NCBI GenBank assembly: GCA_025966215.1
Contig: JAOPVM010000284.1
Location: forward strand, 1 to 6,382
Source of the DNA: Klenkia sp.
Lineage (GTDB): Bacteria; Actinomycetota; Actinomycetes; Mycobacteriales; Geodermatophilaceae
Reading direction: 5' to 3'
Length of the DNA: 6,382 bases
This document shows positions 1 through 5,669 of this stretch, piece by piece; position 1 is the stretch's first letter; each line of letters starts with the position of its first letter. The notes under the pieces were generated by a model, which searched no databases, was not told where the DNA came from, and saw nothing but the letters and a program-made list of their open reading frames with translations. A program made the position numbers and the translations under genes.

Positions 1-198
1 ACGGACCAGGGCCTTGAACTCCTGCTCGATGCCGAACTCGCGCAGGCACGGCGAGCAGTCCTCGAGGTGCTCGGCGATGACCGCCCGTCGGGCGTCACCG
101 GTCTCCTGGTCCAGGAACTCGAAGACGTGGGCAAGCACGTCGTCGCAGCTGGTGATCGCGTGCTCGCCCTCGGCCGGTACCGGGCTCTCCGCTGTCAT
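1..198 (-). CDS. rsrA: RsrA-type mycothiol-system anti-sigma factor (partial, C-terminus cut by window edge)
   Basis: Only the first 66 residues are present. They show the zinc-binding anti-sigma signature: Cys18 in [14 protein letters not shown], then His44, Cys48 and Cys51 in HLEDCSPC (HxxxCxxC). In the Streptomyces RsrA and Mycobacterium RshA families these residues bind zinc, and thiol oxidation forms a disulfide that expels the metal and frees the sigma factor. The protein is therefore inferred to be a cytoplasmic redox sensor that binds the adjacent SigR-type sigma factor. The ATG at 198-196 overlaps the sigR stop codon (ATGA), which points to co-transcription and translational coupling. 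RsrA proteins are usually about 80-110 residues, so roughly the last third lies outside the window, including any C-terminal Cys pair. The identity rests on both motif and position and is secure. Confidence 0.93.
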   Translation of the reverse strand, partial: MTAESPVPAEGEHAITSCDDVLAHVFEFLDQETGDARRAVIAEHLEDCSPCLREFGIEQEFKALVR

Positions 199-899
199 GA
201 CGCAGTCCCCTTCTCGGGTGCCCCGGCGCGGGCGAACCCGCGGTCCCGGGCGTAGTCGGCGAGCAGCTTCTGCAGACCCCGCCGCCCACGGTGCAGCCGC
301 GACATCACGGTGCCGATCGGCGTCCCCATGATCTCGGCGATCTCCTTGTAGGCGAACCCCTCGACGTCGGCCAGGTACACGGCGAGTCGGAAGTCCTCCG
401 GCAGCTGCTGCAGGGCGTCCTTGATGTCGGAGTCCGGCAGGTTGTCCAGCGCCTCGATCTCGGCCGAGCGCAGCCCGGTCGAGCTGTGCTGCTCGGCGGC
501 GAACAGCTGCCAGTCCTGCACCTGGTCGGTGGGGTACTGCTGCGGCTGCCGCTGCTTCTTGCGGTAGTTGTTGATGTAGGTGTTCGTCAGGATCCGGTAC
601 AGCCAGGCCTTGAGGTTCGTGCCCTCGGCGAACTGGTGGAACGCGGAGTAGGCCTTGACGAAGGTCTCCTGGACGAGGTCCTCGGCGTCGGCGGGGTTGC
701 GGGTCATCCGCAGCGCCGCCGGGTAGAGCAGGTCCAGGAAGGGCAGGGCGTCGCGCTCGAAGCGGGCGTCGCGCTGGGCGCGCGTCTCGGCCTGCTCGGA
801 GCGGCTGCCGTCCGCCCGCGCCTCGGGCGTCTCGGTCACCACCGGCGCACTCGCGGCGATCGTCGTCGCTGTGGTCTCGTCCGTGGTCTCGTCGGGCAC
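195..899 (-). CDS. sigR: SigR/SigH-type ECF RNA polymerase sigma factor
   Basis: This ECF sigma factor (234 aa from the chosen start) controls the thiol-oxidative-stress regulon in actinomycetes. Region 2 spans about residues 54-118 and includes [19 protein letters not shown] and [21 protein letters not shown]. Region 4 spans about 160-215 with the helix-turn-helix [20 protein letters not shown]. The linker [11 protein letters not shown] and the ending ARDRGFAR closely resemble mycobacterial SigH and streptomycete SigR. The start is GTG at 899-897, preceded by AGAGGA (911-906) with a 6-nt gap; the first 45 residues are Thr/Ala/Glu-rich and probably disordered. Mycobacterial SigH is about 216 aa, so the length fits. 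The frame remains open upstream to 1148, so a longer isoform is possible. It overlaps rsrA by 4 bp. A candidate SigR-type promoter upstream suggests autoregulation. Confidence 0.95.
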   Translation of the reverse strand: MPDETTDETTATTIAASAPVVTETPEARADGSRSEQAETRAQRDARFERDALPFLDLLYPAALRMTRNPADAEDLVQETFVKAYSAFHQFAEGTNLKAWLYRILTNTYINNYRKKQRQPQQYPTDQVQDWQLFAAEQHSSTGLRSAEIEALDNLPDSDIKDALQQLPEDFRLAVYLADVEGFAYKEIAEIMGTPIGTVMSRLHRGRRGLQKLLADYARDRGFARAGAPEKGTAS

Positions 900-946
900 C
901 GACCGTCCTCTCTGCGGGGCCCGCAGACGGGACACCACGTCGGTCG

Positions 947-952
947 ATGCTA
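947..952 (-). promoter_or_regulatory. candidate proximal -10 element of sigR
   Basis: On the minus strand TAGCAT fits the actinobacterial -10 pattern TANNNT. It would give a leader of roughly 40 nt to the GTG at 899. No convincing -35 hexamer lies 16-19 bp upstream, so the call rests on the -10 and its spacing only. It could be the housekeeping promoter, with the more distal SigR-type element as a second one. Confidence 0.3.
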
Positions 953-1059
953 GTCGTGCGGTCACCGGACGGCCGGGCGGACGTCGGAGGACCACGACGT
1001 CGGAGGACGCCGTGGACCGCGTGGCCCGGGTCGGTGCGGAGGAGCTGCTCACACTCCCT

Positions 1060-1089
1060 ACAAGCGGCCCGCCCCGGCTGCTCATTCCC
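1060..1089 (-). promoter_or_regulatory. candidate SigR-dependent (autoregulatory) promoter of sigR
   Basis: Read on the minus strand, GGGAAT (1089-1084) is followed after 18 nt by GCTT (1065-1062). The published consensus for SigR/SigH promoters is GGAAT/GGAAC, an 18-19 nt gap, then GTT. The -35 match is perfect and the -10 match is imperfect (GCTT in place of GTT). SigR autoregulates in Streptomyces and SigH in mycobacteria, so such an element upstream of sigR is expected. Predicted transcription starts near 1055-1052, about 155 nt before the GTG at 899. Confidence 0.5.
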
Positions 1090-1093
1090 TGCC

Positions 1094-1099
1094 TAGGGT
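1094..1099 (+). promoter_or_regulatory. candidate -10 box for a leaderless deacylase mRNA
   Basis: TAGGGT fits TANNNT and sits six bases before the A of the ATG at 1106. This is the spacing expected if transcription starts on the start codon itself, as is common in actinobacteria. No -35 match is visible. The box lies immediately next to the -35 of the candidate SigR promoter on the other strand. The alternative reading is a short ribosome-binding site AGGG (1095-1098), 7 nt before the ATG. Confidence 0.45.
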
Positions 1100-1105
1100 G
1101 TCGGC

Positions 1106-1585
1106 ATGGCGGCGGCGACCCCCGCGGTGCGGGTGCTGGAGAAGGCACGGGTCCCCTTCGAGCTGCGCACCTACGACCCGGACGACCACGGCGACGGGCA
1201 GGGCTGGGGCGAGGCCGCCGTGGCGGCGCTGGGGCAGGACCCGGCCGCGGTCTTCAAGACCCTGGTGGCGCGGGTCGACGGGGCCCTGACCGTGGCCGTC
1301 GTCCCGGTGGTCGGCCAGTTGGACCTCAAGGCGCTGGCCGCGGCGGTCGGCGGGCGCAAGGCGGTGATGGCCGATCCCGCCGACGCCGAGCGCAGCAGCG
1401 GCTACGTGCGCGGTGGCATCAGCCCGCTCGGTCAGCGGAAGGCCCTCCCGACCGTGGTGGACGCCTCGGCTCTCCAGCTGGCCACGGTGTGCGTGAGCGG
1501 CGGTCGGCGGGGGCTGCAGATCGAACTCGCACCGGCCGACCTCGTCGCGCTCACCCGGGCCCGGACCGCGCCCATCGGCCGCTGA
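1106..1585 (+). CDS. ybaK: YbaK/EbsC-family aminoacyl-tRNA (Cys-tRNA(Pro)) deacylase
   Basis: This 159-residue protein matches the YbaK family over its whole length. YbaK enzymes hydrolyse Cys wrongly attached to tRNA(Pro), a trans-editing step that protects translation in the cytoplasm. The visible signatures are VFKTLV with Lys51, corresponding to the essential Lys46 of the Haemophilus/E. coli enzyme, the block [17 protein letters not shown] at about 99-115, and the C-terminal [16 protein letters not shown] at about 131-146. The ATG at 1106 is chosen because the [16 protein letters not shown] opening is typical of the family and because TAGGGT lies six bases upstream. It is divergent from sigR, sharing a 206-bp control region, and convergent with the membrane spermidine-synthase-like gene, 7 nt between stop codons. 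The exact editing substrate (Cys-tRNA(Pro) or a related mischarged tRNA) cannot be settled from sequence. Confidence 0.92.
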   Translation: MAAATPAVRVLEKARVPFELRTYDPDDHGDGQGWGEAAVAALGQDPAAVFKTLVARVDGALTVAVVPVVGQLDLKALAAAVGGRKAVMADPADAERSSGYVRGGISPLGQRKALPTVVDASALQLATVCVSGGRRGLQIELAPADLVALTRARTAPIGR

Positions 1586-1597
1586 GGACGGTTCAGC
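1581..1597. terminator. weak inverted repeat spanning two convergent stop codons
   Basis: GCTGA-ggacggt-TCAGC is a perfect 5-bp inverted repeat with a 7-nt loop. One arm contains the stop codon of the deacylase gene (plus strand) and the other that of the spermidine-synthase-like gene (minus strand). With no T tract and a short stem it is at best a weak bidirectional terminator; it may be chance. Confidence 0.2.
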
Positions 1598-3125
1598 CGT
1601 AGAGCGTGAGGAGCTGGTCGACCGGGGCCAGGTCGTCGGTGAGCACCGGGGCGTCGGCGACGAACGCGGCCAGCTCGTCGCCCTCGACGACCTGCCAGTC
1701 CAGTCCCCGCTCGGCCAGCACCGCCGTGATCGCTGCGGCCGGCAGGGGCTCCCGGGAGGCCACGGCGACCACGTTGCCCCCGTCGGTGCCCTCCACCACG
1801 GGCTCGCGGGCCAGCAGCACGACGTGGTCGAACACCGCGCCCATCGTGGCCAGCTCGGCCCGCACGAAGTCCAGCGGCGGGTTGTCGATCAGGTTGGCGG
1901 CGTAGACCCCGTCCGACGTCAGGGCCCGGTCGACCAGGCCCAGGGCCTCGACCGTGGCCAGCTGCCACGGCACGGACAGGCCGCCGAACGCGTCCCCGAC
2001 CACCAGGTCCCGGCCGCCGGCGGGCTCCTGGGTGAGCCCGATCCGGGCGTCCCCGACGTCGACCCGCAGGTCCGCCGACGTCTGCAGGTCCAGCAGGTCG
2101 CGGTCCACGGCCAGCACCCCGGCGTCGACCTCCAGCACCCGGCTCTGCGTACCGGGGCGCACCTCGGCGAGGTAGCGGGGCAGGGTCACGCCACCGCCAC
2201 CGAGGTGCAGCGCGGACAGCGGGTCGCCGGCCGGGGCGATCGCGTCGGTGACCGAGGCGATCGCCTGCACGTACTCGAACTCCAGGTACGTCGGGTCGTC
2301 GAGGTCGACGTAGGAGTGCCGCAGGGTGTCCAGCACCAGGGTGCGCCCGCCCTCCCGCTCGGGGTCGGCGACCACCCGGGCGCAGTGGTAGGTCGTCTCC
2401 TCCTCGCACGGGTCCGGGGCGACGACCGCCATCCCGGTGCCGGCCAGGGTGAGCACCAGCAGCGCACCGGGGAGCCGGGCGGCAGCGGTGGACCGGCGGC
2501 GCAGGAAGAGCCACAGCCCGATGCCGGTGGCCACCACCACCAGCCCGGTGCCCACGAGGATGACCGTGGTGGGCAGCACGGCGACCAGCACGAACCCGGT
2601 GCCGAAGGTGGCCGCGATGCCCCCCAGGGTGCCGATGCCCGAGAGCTTGCCGACCACCGAGCCGGTCTCGCGCAGGCTGCCCAGCTGCAGGGTGACGATC
2701 ATCGGCGGCACCGCCGAGAGCAGGGCCGCGGGCACCACGACGGCGACCGCGGCCAGCAGCAGCACGTTGCCCGCGGCCGCCCCGGTCAGCAGGGCACCGG
2801 CGAACCGGACCAGCGGAACCACCGCGATCAGCAGCGCTCCGCCGGCGACCAGCAGCGGGGCCAGCAGTCCGCGCGGGTCCCGCTTGTCGGCCACGGCTCC
2901 CCCGGCCCAGGCGCCGACGGCGATCGCGGCCAGCGCGAACCCGATGACCGCGGTGTTGGTCTGCAGCGTGATGCCCACGTAGGGCGCGATCAGCCGCAGC
3001 CCGGCGATCTCGAGCACCAGCACCGCCCCGGAGGCCAGGAAGGTCACGACGGCGGCCACCCAGCCCGGCAGCGCCCGACTCGGGACGGCTGGTGCGTCGA
3101 TGACGGGGTCGGGTGTCGTGCTCAG
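1593..3125 (-). CDS. fused membrane (MFS-like) / spermidine-synthase-like protein
   Basis: This 510-aa protein has two halves. About residues 25-236 hold seven predicted hydrophobic helices (near 25-46, 58-79, 87-106, 120-146, 163-185, 186-208, 219-236). Basic loops DKRDPRG and FLRRRS resemble MFS-type inside loops. The C-terminal half is a class I methyltransferase fold of the spermidine-synthase type: HLGGGGVTLPRYL (about 307-319), the acidic strand end VLEVD (330-334), GDAFGGLSVPWQL (Asp378 at the usual catalytic Asp site) and the family ending LTDDLAPVDQLL. Whether it makes polyamines is unknown. The start is placed at CTG 3125-3123, giving STTPDPV after the initiator, because GAGGTGA (3136-3130) lies at ideal spacing. 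The first GTG in frame (3059, 488 aa) has no ribosome-binding site and falls at the edge of the first helix. It follows the SRAP gene by 17 nt, so an operon is likely. Confidence 0.85.
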   Translation of the reverse strand: MSTTPDPVIDAPAVPSRALPGWVAAVVTFLASGAVLVLEIAGLRLIAPYVGITLQTNTAVIGFALAAIAVGAWAGGAVADKRDPRGLLAPLLVAGGALLIAVVPLVRFAGALLTGAAAGNVLLLAAVAVVVPAALLSAVPPMIVTLQLGSLRETGSVVGKLSGIGTLGGIAATFGTGFVLVAVLPTTVILVGTGLVVVATGIGLWLFLRRRSTAAARLPGALLVLTLAGTGMAVVAPDPCEEETTYHCARVVADPEREGGRTLVLDTLRHSYVDLDDPTYLEFEYVQAIASVTDAIAPAGDPLSALHLGGGGVTLPRYLAEVRPGTQSRVLEVDAGVLAVDRDLLDLQTSADLRVDVGDARIGLTQEPAGGRDLVVGDAFGGLSVPWQLATVEALGLVDRALTSDGVYAANLIDNPPLDFVRAELATMGAVFDHVVLLAREPVVEGTDGGNVVAVASREPLPAAAITAVLAERGLDWQVVEGDELAAFVADAPVLTDDLAPVDQLLTLYG

Positions 3126-3129
3126 CGGG

Positions 3130-3136
3130 TCACCTC
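3130..3136 (-). promoter_or_regulatory. ribosome-binding site that supports a CTG start
   Basis: On the minus strand GAGGTGA lies just before the CTG at 3125; the GAGG core is 7 nt from the start. It lies in the 17-nt gap after the SRAP stop codon. A stop codon (TGA, 3137-3135) overlaps it in the downstream gene's frame. The start must therefore fall at or after 3134, and CTG 3125, CTG 3071 and GTG 3059 are the only in-frame candidates. Confidence 0.65.
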
Positions 3137-3142
3137 AGGGGG

Positions 3143-3889
3143 TCAGAAGAGGGCCGGCTGGTCGGCCGGCTCGCTGACGGACTCGACGCGGGCGGTGAGC
3201 TGCGGGCCGTTGTTCGCCACGTTGCCCACCGCGGCGCCGACGGGACGGATCTCCAGGGTCTCCACGAACTCCGGCGGGGTGGGCGCGGTGAGGGTCGCGA
3301 CGTCCTCCCTGGCGAGGTCGAGCCAGTCGGCCCAGCGGTCGGGAGGGAGCACCAGCGGCATCCGCTCGTGGATCTCGGCCAGTGCCCCGACGGCCGGTGC
3401 GGTGACCACGGTGCAGGAGTAGAGCCGGTCCTCCCCGCGCCCCCAGACCTCCCAGAGCCCGGCGAAGGCCAGGCCCGACCCGTCCCCGGGCGTGACGAAC
3501 CAGGGTTGCTTGCCCGGGGCGTGCGGCGTGGGTGACCACTCGTACCAGCCGTCGGCGGGCACCAGGCAGCGACGTGCCTTCGCGGCCCTGCTGAAGGCGG
3601 GCTTGCTGGTCAGCGACTCGACCCGGGCGTTGAGCATCCGGTTGCCGACCGAGACGTCCTTCGCCCAGGAGGGCACCAGCCCCCAGCGGACGACCCGCAG
3701 CTCCCGGTGCGACCCCCCGGTGGCCGCACCCGCGGCGTCCCGTTCCCTCGCCTGCCGGACGACGTACACGTCCTTGGTCGGGGCCACGTTGTGGTCGGCG
3801 GCCAACGGCGGCTGCCCCGGGGCGGGCACCGCCTCGAACTCCACCGTCAGGTCCTCGGGACGACGACTGGCTGCGTAACGCCCGCACAC
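3143..3889 (-). CDS. SRAP-domain protein (SOS response-associated peptidase family, YedK/HMCES type)
   Basis: Family members cap abasic sites in single-stranded DNA by a covalent thiazolidine link through Cys2, shielding the lesion. This 248-aa protein has every key position: the start followed directly by Cys (GTG-TGC, Cys2 of VCGRYA), Asn34 in [17 protein letters not shown] (68-78), NARVES (87-92), [11 protein letters not shown] with Glu117, and His174 in IHERMP. These correspond to Cys2, Asn75, Glu105 and His160 in E. coli YedK, in the same order. The GTG at 3889-3887 is certain: AGGAGG (3900-3895) lies 5 nt upstream, and Cys must follow the initiator Met for it to be exposed as residue 2. 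The gene is divergent from the aldehyde dehydrogenase and heads a likely two-gene unit with the membrane spermidine-synthase-like gene. No LexA box was found near it, so SOS control is not supported here. Confidence 0.95.
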   Translation of the reverse strand: MCGRYAASRRPEDLTVEFEAVPAPGQPPLAADHNVAPTKDVYVVRQARERDAAGAATGGSHRELRVVRWGLVPSWAKDVSVGNRMLNARVESLTSKPAFSRAAKARRCLVPADGWYEWSPTPHAPGKQPWFVTPGDGSGLAFAGLWEVWGRGEDRLYSCTVVTAPAVGALAEIHERMPLVLPPDRWADWLDLAREDVATLTAPTPPEFVETLEIRPVGAAVGNVANNGPQLTARVESVSEPADQPALF

Positions 3890-3922
3890 GGTGACCTCCT
3901 GGGCTGGCCGGACTCGACAGCG

Positions 3923-3928
3923 ACTGTA
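3923..3928 (-). promoter_or_regulatory. candidate -10 element of the SRAP gene
   Basis: TACAGT on the minus strand fits TANNNT and would place transcription start about 25-30 nt before the GTG at 3889. No good -35 hexamer is found at 16-19 bp. The element lies in one arm of an imperfect inverted repeat (3923-3946). Confidence 0.35.
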
Positions 3929-3946
3929 GGTGCGCCCGCCGACAGT
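3923..3946. repeat. imperfect inverted repeat, possible operator
   Basis: ACTGTaGG and CCgACAGT form 8-base half-sites with one mismatch, separated by 8 bases. They lie in the 120-bp gap between the divergent SRAP and aldehyde dehydrogenase genes, and the left arm covers the candidate SRAP -10. The size and symmetry suit a dimeric repressor, but no regulator gene is adjacent. A copy of CGACAG also occurs at 3915-3920. Chance is possible in GC-rich DNA. Confidence 0.25.
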
Positions 3947-4009
3947 GCGTGGTGTCGGACCCCACGGGTAGGAGTGGAGGGACGCACCCGTTCGACGAGA
4001 GGCACCTCC

Positions 4010-5443
4010 GTGACCAGCACGGTCCAGGACACCCCCACCACCGACCGCACCTACGCCACGGTCAACCCCTTCACCGGGGAGACCGAGCGGGAGTTCCCCG
4101 CCCTGGCCGGCGCCGAGGTGCCCGCCGTCGTCGAGGCCGCGCACGCCGCCTTCCTCGAGTGGCGCCGGCGCAGCGTCGCCGAGCGGGCCGCCGTGGTCGG
4201 CAAGGCCGCGGACCTGATGCTGGAGCGCACCGACGCCCTGGCCGCACTGATCACCCGGGAGATGGGCAAGCGGATCCAGGAGGCGGCCGGGGAGGTCCAG
4301 CTGGCGGCCAGCATCCTGCGCTACTACGCCGACCACGCCGAGCAGTTCCTCGCCGAGCGCACCATCGAGGTGATGAAGGGCGAGGCGGTCGTCGTCACCG
4401 AGCCCACCGGCGTGCTGCTGGCCATCGAGCCCTGGAACTACCCGCTGTACCAGGTGGTCCGGGTCGCGGGCCCGAACCTGACGCTGGGCAACACGATCCT
4501 GCTCAAGCACGCCGAGAACAACCCGCAGTGCGCCCTCGCCCTGGAGGAGCTCTTCCGCGACGCCGGCGCCCCCGAGGGTGTCTACACCAACGTCTTCCTG
4601 GCCATCTCCGACGTGGAGAGCGTCATCGCCCACCCCGCGGTGCAGGGCGTGACGCTGACCGGCAGCGAGAAGGCCGGGTCGTCGGTGGCCTCGCTGGCGG
4701 GCAAGCACCTGAAGAAGTCGGTGCTCGAGCTCGGTGGCAGCGACCCGTTCGTCGTGCTGGACACCCCCGACCTGGGCCGCACGGTCAAGGCCGCCACCAT
4801 GGGCCGCATGGCCAACACCGGCCAGGCCTGTATCGCCGCCAAGCGGATCATCGTCAAGGACGACATCTACGACGAGTTCGTCGCCGGGCTCCAGGAGGCG
4901 TTCTCCGGGTTCTCCCCCGGGGACCCGGCCGACCCGTCGACGACGCTGGGTCCGGTGTCCTCGGAGCGGGCCGCGCAGGACCTGCTCTCGCAGATCCAGG
5001 ACGCCATCGACAAGGGTGCGACGGTCCTCGCCGGCGGCGGTCGCCCCGATCACCCCGGGGCCTTCGTCGAGCCGACGCTGCTCGCCGACGTCACCCCGGA
5101 GATGCGCGCCTACCGGGAGGAGTTGTTCGGTCCGGCGGCGGTCGTCTACCGCGTCTCCAGCGAGGACGAGGCCGTGCGCCTGGCCAACGACAGCGACTAC
5201 GGCCTGTCCGCCGTGGTCTACAGCGGTGACGTCGACCGCGCGAAGGCGGTGGCCGATCGGCTGGAGTCGGGAATGGTCTGGATCAATCAGCCGTCCGGCT
5301 CTTCCCCCGAGCTGCCGTTCGGCGGCGTGAAGCGCTCCGGCTACGGCCGTGAGCTCTCCGAGCTGGGCATGTTCGAGTTCGCCAACCGGCGGCTGGTGCG
5401 GGTGCTGCCGGCCAGGAAGGCCGCCAAGCCGGCCGGCGGCTGA
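4010..5443 (+). CDS. NAD(P)-dependent succinate-semialdehyde dehydrogenase-type aldehyde dehydrogenase
   Basis: This 477-aa cytoplasmic enzyme is a full-length aldehyde dehydrogenase that oxidises an aldehyde to its acid with NAD(P)+. The nearest relatives by motif are E. coli Sad (YneI) and mycobacterial GabD1: [14 protein letters not shown] with the general base Glu240, [11 protein letters not shown] with the nucleophile Cys274, EPWNYP with Asn143, LLKHAEN with Lys166, EELFGP (370-375) and [13 protein letters not shown] (437-449). Succinate semialdehyde, from GABA or polyamine breakdown, is therefore the likely substrate, though the family is promiscuous. The GTG at 4010 is chosen because GAGAGG (3997-4002) lies 7 nt upstream and the N-terminus [11 protein letters not shown] aligns with the family opening. 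No convincing promoter was seen in the short gap behind the divergent SRAP gene. The gene is probably monocistronic, as a GC palindrome and a 226-bp gap follow. Confidence 0.93.
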   Translation: MTSTVQDTPTTDRTYATVNPFTGETEREFPALAGAEVPAVVEAAHAAFLEWRRRSVAERAAVVGKAADLMLERTDALAALITREMGKRIQEAAGEVQLAASILRYYADHAEQFLAERTIEVMKGEAVVVTEPTGVLLAIEPWNYPLYQVVRVAGPNLTLGNTILLKHAENNPQCALALEELFRDAGAPEGVYTNVFLAISDVESVIAHPAVQGVTLTGSEKAGSSVASLAGKHLKKSVLELGGSDPFVVLDTPDLGRTVKAATMGRMANTGQACIAAKRIIVKDDIYDEFVAGLQEAFSGFSPGDPADPSTTLGPVSSERAAQDLLSQIQDAIDKGATVLAGGGRPDHPGAFVEPTLLADVTPEMRAYREELFGPAAVVYRVSSEDEAVRLANDSDYGLSAVVYSGDVDRAKAVADRLESGMVWINQPSGSSPELPFGGVKRSGYGRELSELGMFEFANRRLVRVLPARKAAKPAGG

Positions 5444-5451
5444 CCCATGTG

Positions 5452-5465
5452 GGCGCCGCGGCGCC
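5452..5465. terminator. 14-bp perfect GC palindrome after the aldehyde dehydrogenase gene
   Basis: GGCGCCGCGGCGCC begins 8 bases after the stop codon and is its own reverse complement. As RNA it can fold into a 5-bp GC stem with a 4-nt loop. There is no T tract, as is often so for GC-rich actinobacterial terminators, so the call is tentative. Confidence 0.35.
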
Positions 5466-5576
5466 GTACCCCTGCGGGCCGAACTGCGGTGGGCCCCGAT
5501 CGTCGGCGGGTGCTCGACACACGCGGACCCGTTCGCCGCTTCCAAGCATGGGCGCCAGAGCTCGCGCGCAGCCCTC

Positions 5577-5605
5577 TCGACACGAGGCGGCGGGCGGCCT
5601 TTACT
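5577..5605 (+). promoter_or_regulatory. candidate promoter for the secreted protease
   Basis: TCGACA (5577-5582) differs by one base from TTGACA and is 17 nt from TTTACT (5600-5605), a weak -10 that lacks the conserved second-position A. It sits in the most AT-rich part of the gap and would give a leader of about 58 nt. The rest of the 226-bp gap holds no gene or RNA that I recognise. Confidence 0.3.
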
Positions 5606-5669
5606 TCGCGCAGCAATGGGGGCTCTGGCCAGGCTTCCGTCTCTTGCCATGGCCTGAAGGGCGGGCGTC

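Noticed and set aside
291..953. 220-codon plus-strand frame opposite sigR
   Set aside because: It mirrors the sigR codons, has no ribosome-binding site and no recognisable domain.
1824..3422. 532-codon plus-strand frame opposite the membrane protein and the SRAP gene
   Set aside because: It is a low-complexity Gly/Gln/Arg/His-rich shadow that spans two real genes on the other strand.
3980..3995. Possible LexA (SOS) box near GTTCGA upstream of the dehydrogenase
   Set aside because: Only one half-site is present; the partner half shows almost no match to TCGAAC, so SOS control is not supported.
5554..5629. GCCAGAGC and GCTCTGGC inverted 8-mers before the protease gene
   Set aside because: They are 60 bases apart with no target-site duplication or transposase; chance or a long-range fold is likelier than a mobile element end.
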